Positions 23,147 through 32,819 of a stretch of 64,000 nucleotides of DNA are shown piece after piece. The DNA comes from Brevibacterium sp. XM4083 (lineage in GTDB: Bacteria; Actinomycetota; Actinomycetes; Actinomycetales; Brevibacteriaceae): positions 330,100 through 394,099 of the forward strand of contig NZ_VFYR02000004.1 in the NCBI RefSeq assembly GCF_006489205.2. The letters run 5' to 3'. Positions within the stretch are counted from its first letter, which is position 1. Each line of letters starts with the position of its first letter. A program made the position numbers and the translations under genes. Under the pieces are notes generated by a model. That model was not told the DNA's origin, did no database searches, and saw only the letters and a list, made by a program, of their open reading frames with translations.

Positions 23147-26100
23147 GCGCTGGATGCCCTCGATGTTGCGCAGCAGGCCTTCCTTGCCGTCGGAATCGCG
23201 GACGGTGAACGTCGTTCCGCGGTCCTCGAGCGCGAGGAACCATTCGCCGGGGTAGATCGTGAACACCGGCAGGCCGGTCTTCTCGTCGACGGCCTCCCGC
23301 GGCTCGGGCACGGCGAACCAGAAGGCCTGGATGACCCCCCGCTCACCCTCGTCCGCACCGCTGCGGTCGCCCGAGGCAGCCGCATCGGTCGACGCCGAGT
23401 CGTCGGACGAGGCACCCGTGCCGGCCGCAGGCGCACCGGTGCGGGTGTCCCTGTCGGAGTCCTCCCGGTAGTTCGCCATCGGCACGTACTGCGTCGGCTC
23501 GTCCGAGTCGGGCGGAGTCGTCCGCTCGCTGGTTCCGCTGCCAGCAGCACCGTCGCGGTCGCCCGGGGCGGCGGAGCGGGTGGTGTCCGCCCCGGCTTCC
23601 GTGCGGGAAGGGTCGGTGCTCGCGGTTTCCGTGCGATCAGCGTCCGTGCCCGTGGTTGCTGTGCGGTCGCCACCGGATGCGGCGCCGTCCCGGACCGCGG
23701 CCGCGTCGAATCGCGCAGTCGCGTCGTCATCCCGGGTGACATCGGCGTCCGTGCCGGCCGACGGGCCAGCTGTCGCCGAGTTTCCACCTGCGGAGCCGCC
23801 CGCGGCGGCGGTCGTCGCGCCGGCAGCTCCCGTCGCGGACCTCGAGGAGTCCGGCGACCGGCGGTCGTCGGCGACATCGGTGCCGGTCGGGTCGGCTCCG
23901 GGCGCCTCATCAATGTGTCCGTCAGCGGTGACGACGGTCGCCTCCGTCGTGCGGATGTTCGTCTCATCACCGTCCGGGGTCGCCGTCTCGTCGACGACGG
24001 TCGTCTCGGTGCTCTCCTCGGTCACACCGCCGGGGCCGCCGACGAAGATCCCCATCGGACCGGGACCCGGCTCGTCCTCGCCGGTCGCTGTCGAGGAGGC
24101 CACGGTGTTGCCGTCGGCGAACCGAGCCGCTGCGGTGGTCTCGGAATCAGCGGGCGTCCGGTTCCCTGCGGATTCGTAGCTCGTGGCCGTCGCCGACCTC
24201 TCCGCATCAGTCTGCCCGGTACCGCGTGCCGCCTCGGTGGCGGTCGAGGCCGACCCTGACGTGGTCGACTCTCCTGTCGCCGAGGTGGTCGTGGCCGAGT
24301 CCGCGTCAGGTGCGGCGTGGCGTCCGCGGCGACGTTCGGACACCGAGGTGATCCGCTCCGAGCCGGCGTCCGCCGAATCGTCGTTCCTCACGGCCTTGCT
24401 GATCGCGACGGTGTCATCGGGTCCGCGCTCGGTGGACCGATCCGAGGCGTCGCCGTCGGGGGCAGCACCGTCAGAGCCAGCACGGTCGGCACCACGACGG
24501 TCGGCGGTGCCGGCTTCCGAGGCAGCCCGGTCGGCAGGCACACCGTCTGCGCCGGCGCTGTCTCTCGTCGAGGCGTCGCCGGATCGCGTCGAGGCGGCCC
24601 CGACGGCCGCACCAGCAGCCCCGGCTGCCACTGCCGCACCCGTGGCGGCACCGGCATTGTCAGAGCCACGGTGGTCATCCTGGCCGGAATCACGGCGGTC
24701 ACCCTGGCCGGCGTCGGTTGCGCGACCGTCGGTTCCGGCGGCCCCGGCACCAGTCGGATCATCGCCGACGAGCGGTTCGTCCGAGATCACGGTCTCCGAT
24801 TCCCACGACTCCTCCTCGCGCTGCGCACCGAACCCGAAGGTCTGGGTCGGCTCGCTCTGCGAATGCTGAGGGTCACGCGGATGCTGAGCGCCGAGGTAGG
24901 TCTGTCCCGACCCGGTGCTCTGCACCGACTGCTCCTCGGATCCGGCCGTCGGCGGGGCGAAGGACGAATCCGACCGCCCCGCGGAACCGCTGTAGTCCGA
25001 CGACGGGTAGGAGTGACGACCCGCGTGCCCCTGTTCGCCGCCGGTGGGCTGGCCGGAATACCCCGGCTGGTCGGAGGCGCCGGTGGCACCGTATCCCTGA
25101 CCCTGTGCCGTGGGATCCGCGGCGAACTGCTGCTGGCCCTGGGGGTCGAATGAGCCCGATCCGGACTGGCTGTCGAACTGACCCGACTGGCCACCAACCT
25201 GATCCTGGCCCTGTCCACCGAACTGGCCCTGCGCACCGAACTGGCCCTGCGGTCCCGGCTGACCCTGTGCGCCCCAGCCGTCCTGGCCGGGTGCGCTGCC
25301 GAACGCGGCAGCCTGAGCGCCGGGCACATTGGCCTGGGGAGCCGGGTGCTGTGCCCGCTTGCTCACCGGTCGCGCCTTGGGGTGCGCCCGGACGCTCTCG
25401 CGGGCGTCGAATTCCTTGCCGAAGAACGGCAGCATCGTGAAGACCCCGGCGAAGAACGCTACGAGAGCGGCGAAGAACGCGAGGTAGGCACCGACATGCC
25501 AGTACGGCACCGAGGTGACGAGATCGACGAACGCGTACGTGAACGCGACGGCGGCGAGCACGGAGATGAATTGGTCGATACCGAGCGATCCGACCCGCAG
25601 GCCGCCGTTGCCGAGCTTGTTGACGAGCACCGCCGCGACGATGAGGAGGATCGCGAGCACATTGAAGACGAGAGTGCCCATCGCATCGATGTTCCACGAC
25701 CACAGCGGCAGCGGGATGAACTCGAACCTCTTGAACGGGACGAAGAGAACGATGAGAGCGAGCAGTCCCGCGAAGAGCAGGAGGAGATCGCGCAGCGTCA
25801 GCGGGCCGATGAGACCGGGACCCGAACGCCGTGGTCGCTGCTGCCCGGGCGCTCCCGGCCCGAACTGGGCGGGAGCCGACCCGTACTGCGACGGTCCGGA
25901 GCCGTACTGTCCCGGACCCGCACCGTACTGCGATGGTCCTGAACCGTACTGAGCCGGACCTGACCCGTACTGCGAAGGCCCCGATCCGTACTGGGAGGGA
26001 CCCGAACCATAGGGCCCCGGCTGAGCACCGGGCTGGCCGCCGGCAGGCGGCCCGTACGCTGACGGACCGGAACCGTACTGGGCAGATCCGTACTGACCCG

Positions 26101-26440
26101 ATCCGGGCTGGGCAGCTCCGGGCTGTGCGGAACCGTACTGGCCCGGCTGACCGCCCTGCTGGCCTGCACCATACTGCTCAGATCCGCCCTGCCCGGGACT
26201 GTACTGCCCCTGGCTCGAGTCGTACTGTCCCGGCTGACCCGGCTGACCGCCCTGCCCGGGACCGTACTGTCCGGGGCCGGAACCGTACTGTCCGGCGCCG
26301 GCGGACTGACCGCCGAACTGCTGACCGCCGTAGGCTCCCGCCTGTCCCGCAGGCGGCTGATTGTTCGGCCCTGCATTCGGCGCGTTCTGGTCATGCCACG
26401 GCGGCACTCCCTGGCCGTTGGGGTATTGCGGCGAACTCAT
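23141..26440 (-). CDS. Large low-complexity membrane protein of unknown function
   Basis: A 1,099-residue protein not assigned to a known family. Residues 1-200 are Gly/Gln/Tyr/Pro-rich with many SQYGSGP/GQYGSGP-type repeats. Residues about 210-370 hold four predicted membrane helices (for example LTLRDLLLLFAGLLALIVLF and GTLVFNVLAILLIVAAVLV). A hydrophilic, Ser/Thr/Asp/Ala-rich region of some 600 residues follows. The last 65 residues form a small ordered domain (QAFWFAVPEPREAVDEKTG...GEWFLALEDRGTTFTVRD). The layout suggests a membrane protein with a long intracellular linker ending in a sensor or binding module. ATG 26440 has GGAG 9 nt upstream. Confidence 0.7.
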   Translation of the reverse strand: MSSPQYPNGQGVPPWHDQNAPNAGPNNQPPAGQAGAYGGQQFGGQSAGAGQYGSGPGQYGPGQGGQPGQPGQYDSSQGQYSPGQGGSEQYGAGQQGGQPGQYGSAQPGAAQPGSGQYGSAQYGSGPSAYGPPAGGQPGAQPGPYGSGPSQYGSGPSQYGSGPAQYGSGPSQYGAGPGQYGSGPSQYGSAPAQFGPGAPGQQRPRRSGPGLIGPLTLRDLLLLFAGLLALIVLFVPFKRFEFIPLPLWSWNIDAMGTLVFNVLAILLIVAAVLVNKLGNGGLRVGSLGIDQFISVLAAVAFTYAFVDLVTSVPYWHVGAYLAFFAALVAFFAGVFTMLPFFGKEFDARESVRAHPKARPVSKRAQHPAPQANVPGAQAAAFGSAPGQDGWGAQGQPGPQGQFGAQGQFGGQGQDQVGGQSGQFDSQSGSGSFDPQGQQQFAADPTAQGQGYGATGASDQPGYSGQPTGGEQGHAGRHSYPSSDYSGSAGRSDSSFAPPTAGSEEQSVQSTGSGQTYLGAQHPRDPQHSQSEPTQTFGFGAQREEESWESETVISDEPLVGDDPTGAGAAGTDGRATDAGQGDRRDSGQDDHRGSDNAGAATGAAVAAGAAGAAVGAASTRSGDASTRDSAGADGVPADRAASEAGTADRRGADRAGSDGAAPDGDASDRSTERGPDDTVAISKAVRNDDSADAGSERITSVSERRRGRHAAPDADSATTTSATGESTTSGSASTATEAARGTGQTDAERSATATSYESAGNRTPADSETTAAARFADGNTVASSTATGEDEPGPGPMGIFVGGPGGVTEESTETTVVDETATPDGDETNIRTTEATVVTADGHIDEAPGADPTGTDVADDRRSPDSSRSATGAAGATTAAAGGSAGGNSATAGPSAGTDADVTRDDDATARFDAAAVRDGAASGGDRTATTGTDADRTETASTDPSRTEAGADTTRSAAPGDRDGAAGSGTSERTTPPDSDEPTQYVPMANYREDSDRDTRTGAPAAGTGASSDDSASTDAAASGDRSGADEGERGVIQAFWFAVPEPREAVDEKTGLPVFTIYPGEWFLALEDRGTTFTVRDSDGKEGLLRNIEGIQRG
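25880..26340. repeat. Degenerate QYG repeat tract in the low-complexity gene
   Basis: Repeated codon blocks encode (S/G)QYG(S/P)GP and related GQPGQYG steps. The plus strand shows recurrent CCGTACTG. Such tracts are prone to length change between strains. Confidence 0.7.
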
Positions 26441-26729
26441 CGCGGGCTCCAGTCGATCGGGGAACAAGGTCATGTCTGCAGCGTCCATCACCGCAGGCCT
26501 AGGGCCATCCTTGCAGACCTCGGCCCTCATGTGCAGTCATTCGACACCGACAGTCCCCTTGTCCGACCGTCGGCGACCGTGCGAACCCGGCAAGTCTTAG
26601 CACAGCAGGGTGCCGATGACTACCCCCGACTGACGCTGTTCAGCGCCTGAACGGCGGTGACCGCACCGCCTGGCCCGGGTATACAGTGCAGAGAGAATCT
26701 TCGTTCCATCAAAGAAGCCGGAGGGAATC

Positions 26730-28664
26730 ATGACCGACAGCACCGAGGCGACCGAAACCTTCGCCCCGCCCGAGGAGTTCGCGGCCGCAGCCAACGTCAA
26801 GGCAGACGCCTATGAGCGCGGTTCCGACGACTTCGAAGCGTTCTGGGCGGAGCAGTCGCGTGACCTCGTCGATTGGCAGCAGGACTTCACCGAGGTGCTC
26901 GACTGGTCGAATCCGCCCTTCGCGAAGTGGTTCGCCGACGGCAAGCTCAACGTCGCCTACAACGCGCTCGACCGCCATGTGCTCGCCGGCAACGGTGACC
27001 GGGTCGCCATCAAGTTCGAAGGCGAACCCGGCGATTCCCGTGAATACACCTATGCCGAGCTCCTCGCCGAGGTGTCGAAGGCCGCGAACACGCTCACCGA
27101 GCTCGGCGTCAAAGCCGGCGACCGCGTGGCGATCTACCTGCCGATGATTCCCGAAGCGGTCATCGCGATGCTCGCGTCGGCCCGCCTCGGCGCTGCTCAT
27201 TCCGTCGTCTTCGGCGGGTTCTCCGCCGATGCGCTGCGCTCACGGATCATCGACGCCGAGGCACGGGTCGTCATCACCGCCGACGGCAGCTACCGTCGCG
27301 GGAAGGAGACGAGCCTCAAACCCGCCGTCGACGAGGCCCTCTCGACGGGAGACACCCCGGTCGAATCCGTGCTCGTCGTCCGCCGCACCGGCCAGGACGT
27401 CGACTTCACCGAGGGCCGCGACATGTGGTGGCACGACACCGTGGAGAAGGCGAGCCCCGAGCACGAGGCGGAGTTCTTCGACGCGGAGAACCCTCTGTTC
27501 ATCCTCTACACCTCCGGCACGACGGGCAAGCCCAAGGGCATCCTCCACACCTCGGGCGGATACCTCACGCAGGTCCTCTACACGATGAAGGCCGTCTTCG
27601 ATGCGAAGCCGGAGACCGATGTCTTCTGGTGCACCGCCGATGTCGGATGGATCACCGGACACTCCTACGTCGCGTACGGCCCGCTGGCCATGGGCATGAC
27701 CCAGGTGATCTACGAAGGCACCCCCGACACCCCTGATCAGGGTCGCTGGTGGGAGATCGTCGAGAAGAACAAGGTGACGACACTCTACGCGGCACCGACG
27801 GCGATCCGCACGTTCATGAAGTGGGGCGAGGACATCCCCGCGAAGTACGACCTGTCCAGCCTGCGCCTGCTCGGCAGCGTCGGCGAACCGATCAACCCCG
27901 AGGCCTGGCGCTGGTACAACCGGGTCATCGGCGGCGGTCGCTGCCCGATCGTCGACACGTGGTGGCAGACGGAGACCGGCGCCCACATGATCGCCCCCCT
28001 GCCGGGCGTGCTCGCAACGAAACCGGGGTCGGCTCAGCGTCCGATCCCCGGCATCGCCGTCGACGTCGTCGACGACACCGGCGAGAACCCGGCCGGGCCC
28101 GAGGGTGGTCTCCTCGTCATCCGCCAGCCGTGGCCGTCGATGCTGCGCGGGATCTGGAAGGATCCAGAGCGCTTCAAGGAGACCTACTGGTCGCGGTTCC
28201 CCGACACGTACTTCGCCGGTGACGGGGCGCGCCGCGACGAAGACGGGGACATCTGGTTCCTCGGCCGCGTCGATGACGTCATGAACGTCTCCGGCCATCG
28301 GCTCTCGACCGCTGAGATCGAGTCCGCGCTCGTCGCCCATCCCTCCGTCGCCGAGGCGGCGGTCGTCGGTGCGGCCGACGACACGACCGGGCAGGCCGTC
28401 ATCGCGTTCGTCATCACCGTCGGCGGAGTCGAGGACAGCCCGGAGACCGCCGAGGAGCTGCGTCAATTCGTCGGGAAGGAGATCGGTCCGATCGCCAAGC
28501 CCAAGCAGGTGCACATCGTCTCCGAGCTGCCGAAGACCCGGTCGGGCAAGATCATGCGGCGCCTGCTCAAGGATGTCGCCGAGAACCGCGAGGTCGGGGA
28601 CGCCACGACCCTCGCCGATTCCTCGGTGATGAAGCTCATCGAGGAAACGGTAGGGAAGTCCTGA
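26730..28664 (+). CDS. acsA: Acetyl-CoA synthetase (acetate--CoA ligase, AMP-forming)
   Basis: A 644-residue enzyme that activates acetate to acetyl-CoA through acetyl-AMP. Seen are the P-loop-like [11 protein letters not shown] near residue 262, the acetate-specific [10 protein letters not shown], the A5 region DTWWQTETG, the hinge [16 protein letters not shown], and the C-terminal lysine in [12 protein letters not shown] that is the usual acetylation site. Full length for the family. The ATG is preceded by GGAGGGA. Upstream, TACAGT at 26682-26687 may be the -10 box. A Crp/GlxR regulator encoded 4.5 kb downstream is a plausible controller, as in other actinobacteria, but no good site was seen in this promoter. 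Confidence 0.96.
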   Translation: MTDSTEATETFAPPEEFAAAANVKADAYERGSDDFEAFWAEQSRDLVDWQQDFTEVLDWSNPPFAKWFADGKLNVAYNALDRHVLAGNGDRVAIKFEGEPGDSREYTYAELLAEVSKAANTLTELGVKAGDRVAIYLPMIPEAVIAMLASARLGAAHSVVFGGFSADALRSRIIDAEARVVITADGSYRRGKETSLKPAVDEALSTGDTPVESVLVVRRTGQDVDFTEGRDMWWHDTVEKASPEHEAEFFDAENPLFILYTSGTTGKPKGILHTSGGYLTQVLYTMKAVFDAKPETDVFWCTADVGWITGHSYVAYGPLAMGMTQVIYEGTPDTPDQGRWWEIVEKNKVTTLYAAPTAIRTFMKWGEDIPAKYDLSSLRLLGSVGEPINPEAWRWYNRVIGGGRCPIVDTWWQTETGAHMIAPLPGVLATKPGSAQRPIPGIAVDVVDDTGENPAGPEGGLLVIRQPWPSMLRGIWKDPERFKETYWSRFPDTYFAGDGARRDEDGDIWFLGRVDDVMNVSGHRLSTAEIESALVAHPSVAEAAVVGAADDTTGQAVIAFVITVGGVEDSPETAEELRQFVGKEIGPIAKPKQVHIVSELPKTRSGKIMRRLLKDVAENREVGDATTLADSSVMKLIEETVGKS

Positions 28665-28779
28665 CCCGACGGCGTGCTCGGCGCGGGCCGAATTCAGTCC
28701 GCAACGTCTTTGGCGAGCACGAACGTTGAGACTACTCTTAAGGAAGATTGTCACACCGTTCACGTCGTTAGGAGCACTC

Positions 28780-29187
28780 ATGGCCGAGAGGTCGATCAGC
28801 GAACTGATCAAGGACATCGGCGACGATTCCAAGGCGATCGCCGAGGAGGAGCTCGCCCTGGCGAAGGCCGAGGCCACCGCCGGTGCGAAGAATCTGGGCA
28901 TCGGTTCGGCGCTCGCGCTCGTCGCCCTGTTCTTCCTGTTCCTGTCATCGTTCATGGTGATCTTCGCCGGTGCCTCGGCGTTCCGTGAGGGACTCGGATG
29001 GCCGTGGTGGGGAAGCTTCCTCATGATCTTCGGCATCCTCGCGGTGCTCGCAATCATCCTTGTGCTCATCGCGGTGCCGATCCTCAAGAAGGGCAACCCG
29101 GTGCCCGGCGGGGCGATCGCCTCGGCACAGGCACTCGTCGCCGCCGTCAAGCGGGCCCTGAAGAACCCCTCCGGCCCCCGCTACTGA
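28780..29187 (+). CDS. Phage-holin-family / DUF1469 membrane protein
   Basis: A 135-residue protein. The amphipathic N-terminal part (SISELIKDIGDDSKAIAEEELALAKAEA) is coiled-coil-like, followed by two membrane helices separated by a short turn. It matches the Act-holin/YqjE layout; these are small membrane proteins of unclear function, not phage genes here. The ATG with TTAGGAGCACTC upstream is clear. It follows acsA by about 115 bp. Confidence 0.75.
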   Translation: MAERSISELIKDIGDDSKAIAEEELALAKAEATAGAKNLGIGSALALVALFFLFLSSFMVIFAGASAFREGLGWPWWGSFLMIFGILAVLAIILVLIAVPILKKGNPVPGGAIASAQALVAAVKRALKNPSGPRY

Positions 29188-29223
29188 GCCGGCGCCCCGC
29201 GACCGGGGCGACAACACCGCACA

Positions 29224-29272
29224 GACGCGAATGGCGCCGAGACTCCCCTGGGAGCTCGGCGCCATTCGCGTC
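29224..29272. terminator. Long bidirectional terminator hairpin
   Basis: An 18-bp perfect stem (GACGCGAATGGCGCCGAG with its complement) is extended by CTCCC/GGGAG after one bulged base. It lies between the convergent holin-like and Nudix genes. The remaining bases up to 29510 hold two copies of CGACTTTTCGCC 50 bp apart but no gene that I can support. Confidence 0.75.
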
Positions 29273-29510
29273 CCCGCGGAGACGCCTCAAGTCGCGTCCG
29301 GCAGGCGCTGCCTGGGCGACTCGCCGGCGGTGCCGAGATCGTGTCGGCCAGAAGTACTCGCGCGGTCGACAAGTTGTGGAGCATTTCGACTTTTCGCCAT
29401 CATCCACTGTCAGCGCGAAACCTCTGACCGACAGAACGACTTTTCGCCCGCAGATTCACCTGCACCGAGGCGGCTCCGAGCCTGCGAAGCCCTCCCCCGA
29501 GACCGCGTCC

Positions 29511-30284
29511 TCAGAAGTCGATGTCGATGTGGGCGTCGCGGTCCCAGTCGACGGCCCAGCCGAGTTCGTCGAGGGCGAAGTCGAGGATGCCCGCGGTGAA
29601 GCCCCACACCTTGAAGACGCCGACGTCGAAGGCGGGGGTGGTCAGTGCGAGGTCGGGGCGGGAGAAGCTGCCGCGGTTGGCCGGGGCGACGAGGTCGGCG
29701 ATGGCGACGCGGTAGACGGAGTACGACTCGGCTTCGTCCATGACGGCGACGACGCCGGGCACCGCCCAGTAGCCGATGACGGGGGTGACCTGGAACTTGC
29801 TCACGGGGATGTAGAGCGGCTCGAGCTGGCCGAGGACGTCGACGCTGGCGGGGACGATGCCGGCCTCCTCTTCGGCTTCGCGCAGGGCCGCGGCGATGAG
29901 CGAGTCGTCCTCGGGATCGCGTCCGCCTCCGGGGAAGGCGACCTGACCGGGGTGGTGGCGCAGCGTGCTCGCGCGCTGGAGGAGCACGAGGTCGACGTCG
30001 GAGACGCCCTTGTCCGCCAGGGCCGGGAGCACGTCGCGGCCGGCGGCGGTGCGGGGCTTCCCGCCGCGACCGAAGAGCATGAGGACTGCGGCGTCGCGGA
30101 CGACGGCATCGCCGCGGGCCTTCGCCCGGCGCAGCCACAGCGGCGAACCCTGTGAGGCGGCGAGGCGGGTGAGCTGGTCGCGCAGCTCGGCGTCGGCCGG
30201 GTTGTCACTGCCTGCCGCCTCGGCGCCGGTCGACCCCGATCCCGTACGGTCGGCATCGTGGAGTCCGTGGAGGAAATCGCTCAT
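29511..30284 (-). CDS. Nudix hydrolase, CoA pyrophosphatase type
   Basis: A 257-residue Nudix enzyme. The Nudix box is intact (GGRDPEDDSL...REAEEEAG) and is preceded by the HHPGQVAFPGG block typical of CoA pyrophosphatases (NudL/YeaB), which split CoA into phosphopantetheine and 3',5'-ADP. It overlaps nth by 4 bp (ATGA). The same nudix-nth-crp order occurs in other actinobacteria. Confidence 0.85.
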   Translation of the reverse strand: MSDFLHGLHDADRTGSGSTGAEAAGSDNPADAELRDQLTRLAASQGSPLWLRRAKARGDAVVRDAAVLMLFGRGGKPRTAAGRDVLPALADKGVSDVDLVLLQRASTLRHHPGQVAFPGGGRDPEDDSLIAAALREAEEEAGIVPASVDVLGQLEPLYIPVSKFQVTPVIGYWAVPGVVAVMDEAESYSVYRVAIADLVAPANRGSFSRPDLALTTPAFDVGVFKVWGFTAGILDFALDELGWAVDWDRDAHIDIDF

Positions 30285-31021
30285 GCCAAGGGCGCCATCT
30301 CGTACCGGAACATCTCACGGGCCTTCTCGGGGTCGAGTTCGCCGATGCCGAACGACGGGCACAGGGTCATGAGCGGGCACGCTCCGCACGCGGGTCTGCG
30401 GGAGTGGCAGATGCGACGGCCGTGGAAGATCACCCGGTGCGAGAGCAGGGTGAGGTCCTTGGTCTCGAAGAGTCCGGCGATGTCCTCTTCGGCTTTGACC
30501 GGGTCCGTCTCCGTCGTCCACCCGAACCGGCGCGCGAGGCGGCCCATATGGGTGTCGACGGTGATGCCCGGGGTGTCGAAGGCGTTGCCGAGGACGACGT
30601 TCGCCGTCTTCCGTCCGACGCCGGCGAGCTCGACGAGCTCCTCCATCGTCCGCGGCACCTCACCGTCGTACTTCTCGACGAGGTCGCCGGCGAGCTTGAC
30701 GATGTTGCGGGCCTTCGCCCGGTAGAACCCTGTCGAATGGATGAGCTCCTCGACCTCGCCGAGGTTGGCCACCGCGAGCGCGTGCGCGTCGGGGAACGCG
30801 GCGAAGAGTCCCGGGGTGACCGAATTGACGCGGATGTCCGTCGTCTGGGCGGAGAGCACGGTGGCGATGAGGAGCTGGAACGGGGTCGCGAAGTCGAGTT
30901 CGACCTGGGCGTTGGGGTACACCTCGGCGAGGATCCGGTTGATCTTCCGGGCACGTCGCTTCTTCCCCAGCGGGGTCTCCTTCGCGAACTTCCGCGCACT
31001 CTTCTCTGCCACCGTCAACAC
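30281..31021 (-). CDS. nth: Endonuclease III
   Basis: A 246-residue DNA glycosylase/AP lyase removing oxidised pyrimidines. The helix-hairpin-helix carries the catalytic lysine (LAGVGRKTANVVLGNAF) and the catalytic aspartate is in VDTHMGRLARR. The 4Fe-4S loop is complete with C-x6-C-x2-C-x5-C spacing (CHSRRPACGACPLMTLC). The GTG start follows AGGATGGTGAG. The gene diverges from crp across a region of about 200 bp. Confidence 0.95.
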   Translation of the reverse strand: MLTVAEKSARKFAKETPLGKKRRARKINRILAEVYPNAQVELDFATPFQLLIATVLSAQTTDIRVNSVTPGLFAAFPDAHALAVANLGEVEELIHSTGFYRAKARNIVKLAGDLVEKYDGEVPRTMEELVELAGVGRKTANVVLGNAFDTPGITVDTHMGRLARRFGWTTETDPVKAEEDIAGLFETKDLTLLSHRVIFHGRRICHSRRPACGACPLMTLCPSFGIGELDPEKAREMFRYEMAPLA

Positions 31022-31192
31022 GACTCACCATCCTAATCCGCGGGAATCGAAACCGCAGTTGTCCCGCTCACACATGAAGGGACCCAAGCGAGGCAGTCTC
31101 CAGGAAACGACAACACACCCTCATATTCCTCATTCATCCGCCCACACGCGCGCATTTGGTGGTATAGGTACCCTTGACCAGGTAGATTTATG

Positions 31193-31208
31193 TGTGGAGA
31201 CCATCACA
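31193..31208 (+). promoter_or_regulatory. Candidate Crp/GlxR binding site upstream of its own gene
   Basis: TGTGGAGACCATCACA matches the TGTGA-N6-TCACA consensus with one mismatch. It lies between a TAGATT hexamer at 31183-31188 and the AAGGAGG ribosome site, so binding would block the start of transcription or early elongation. Confidence 0.55.
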
Positions 31209-31219
31209 AGGAGGACATT

Positions 31220-31897
31220 GTGGATACAGAAGTTGTGCGGGGCGCAACACTTTTTGCCGGACTCGATGACGAATCGACGAGCGCGCTGATGAAGTTCATG
31301 AACCCGCGGAGCCTCCGCCGGGGCACCGTGCTCTTCCACGAAGGCGATGCCGGAGACGAGCTCTACATCGTGTCCACCGGAAAGCTCAAGATCGGCCGCG
31401 AGTCCTCCGACGGCCGCGAGAACCTGCTCTCCGTCGTCGGGCCGGGTGAGATCATCGGCGAGCTCAGCCTCTTCGATCCGGGCCCGCGCTCCTCCACCGT
31501 CACCGCGGTCTCCCAGTCCGAGCTGCTCAGCCTCAAGCACGAGGACCTCACGACGTGGCTCAAGGATCGTCCGCAGGCGGGACTCAACCTGCTCAAGGCG
31601 CTGGCCCAGCGACTGCGCCGGACGAACGAGACGGTCGGCGACCTCGTGTTCTCCGATGTTCCCGGTCGTGTCGCCAAGGCGCTGCTCGACCTCGCCGCAC
31701 GCTTCTCGAAGCCGGCTCCCGACGGTGTGCTTGTCGCGCACGACCTCACGCAGGAGGAGCTCGCCCAGCTCGTCGGTGCCTCCCGTGAGACCGTGAACAA
31801 GGCCCTCGCCGACTTCGCCGCCCGTGGCTTCATCCGCCTCGAAGCGCGTTCGGTCGTCATCCTCGACATGGAGCGCATGCGCAACCGCGCCCGCTGA
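31220..31897 (+). CDS. crp: Crp/Fnr family cAMP-dependent regulator (GlxR-type)
   Basis: A 225-residue regulator, full length for GlxR/Crp. The cyclic-nucleotide domain carries FHEGDAGDELYIVSTGKLKI and the phosphate-binding GELSLFDPGPRSSTVTA. The C-terminal winged HTH includes VPGRVAKALLDLA and LTQEELAQLVGASRETVNKA (recognition helix). There are no Fnr-type cysteines. The GTG start is set by AAGGAGG six bases upstream. Homologues globally control carbon metabolism, including acetate and respiration genes. The divergent partner is nth. Confidence 0.94.
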   Translation: MDTEVVRGATLFAGLDDESTSALMKFMNPRSLRRGTVLFHEGDAGDELYIVSTGKLKIGRESSDGRENLLSVVGPGEIIGELSLFDPGPRSSTVTAVSQSELLSLKHEDLTTWLKDRPQAGLNLLKALAQRLRRTNETVGDLVFSDVPGRVAKALLDLAARFSKPAPDGVLVAHDLTQEELAQLVGASRETVNKALADFAARGFIRLEARSVVILDMERMRNRAR

Positions 31898-31934
31898 TCA
31901 CACCCCGCAGGCCCCTAACCGGCCTCCAGAGTGA

Positions 31935-31968
31935 GACGAACGCCCCGACAGCAGTCGGGGCGTTCGTC
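31935..31968. terminator. Bidirectional terminator between crp and the MBL operon
   Basis: GACGAACGCCCCGAC pairs perfectly over 15 bp with its complement around an AGCA tetraloop. It separates the convergent crp gene and MBL/Nudix/RidA operon. Confidence 0.8.
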
Positions 31969-32054
31969 GTCCGTCCGATAAGTCCAGGTCTCTCGATGAG
32001 CGTCCTCGTCGCCCGCCGGCGGTCAGGCTACCGAGGCGGTCGTCCGCTGACCTC

Positions 32055-32819
32055 CTACGCGTCCTCGGCAGCGAGCTCACCGAGGTAGCTGAGCTGGGCG
32101 CGCACGATCTGCTCGGCGGCCCCGCGGACGCTGGGATCGACGTCGTGGTAGACGATGTCAGTGACCTCAGCCGCCGTCGTCGCACCCTGAGCGAGAGCGG
32201 CGCGGACTTGGCCGATGCGCTCCTGCCGGTGGGTGCGGTAGTGGTCGATCACCTCGGCGGGATTGTCGATCGTCGGTCCGTGCGCCGGTTCGATCCGGGT
32301 GTACGCACCGGCATCGAGAAGCGCACGGAGGCGATCGAGGCTGTCGAGATAGTCGCCGAGGGAGCCTTCCGGGTACGTGACGATCGTCGTCCCCTCCCCG
32401 AGGATCGTGTCGCCGCTGAAGAGTACGCCGTCGTAAATGATGCTGATGCTGTCGCTCGTGTGCCCCGGGGTCGCGACGACCTCGAGGACATCGGCAGGAT
32501 CGCTGCCGAACGCGATCCGCTGCCCATCGCGCACCGGCGGGGTGTGCCGGGCGAATCGGTCGAGCACCGCATAGACGGGCACCTCGGGCGCCCATTCGTC
32601 GACGGACCCGAGCATATCGGAATGATCGGCGTGCTGGTGGGTGAGGACGATCGCGGTCAGTCTCCGGTCCCCCACCTCGGCGAGGATGGCCTCCCGGTGC
32701 TCCGCCAGCTCCGGTCCCGGGTCGATGACCACCGCCGAGGTGTCATCGGCCGAGGCGATGACGTACGTATTCGTCCCGGTCAGGGTCATCGGTGAGGGAT
32801 TGTTCGCGCGGATCCTCAT
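32055..32819 (-). CDS. MBL-fold metallo-hydrolase (glyoxalase II/LACTB2-like)
   Basis: A 254-residue hydrolase with motif THQHADHSD, His in TPGHTSDS, Asp in LFSGDTILGEG and a late His in EPAHGPT: a complete dinuclear site. A C-terminal winged-helix-like segment (HRQERIGQVRAALAQ) resembles the LACTB2 extension. The ATG at 32819 overlaps the stop of the upstream degenerate Nudix gene (ATGA). It is the last gene of a RidA-Nudix-MBL operon conserved next to crp in actinobacteria. Confidence 0.9.
   Translation of the reverse strand: MRIRANNPSPMTLTGTNTYVIASADDTSAVVIDPGPELAEHREAILAEVGDRRLTAIVLTHQHADHSDMLGSVDEWAPEVPVYAVLDRFARHTPPVRDGQRIAFGSDPADVLEVVATPGHTSDSISIIYDGVLFSGDTILGEGTTIVTYPEGSLGDYLDSLDRLRALLDAGAYTRIEPAHGPTIDNPAEVIDHYRTHRQERIGQVRAALAQGATTAAEVTDIVYHDVDPSVRGAAEQIVRAQLSYLGELAAEDA

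Noticed and set aside
28780..29187. Holin-like gene considered as a prophage remnant
   Set aside because: The family is a chromosomal DUF1469-type protein, and no other phage gene lies nearby.
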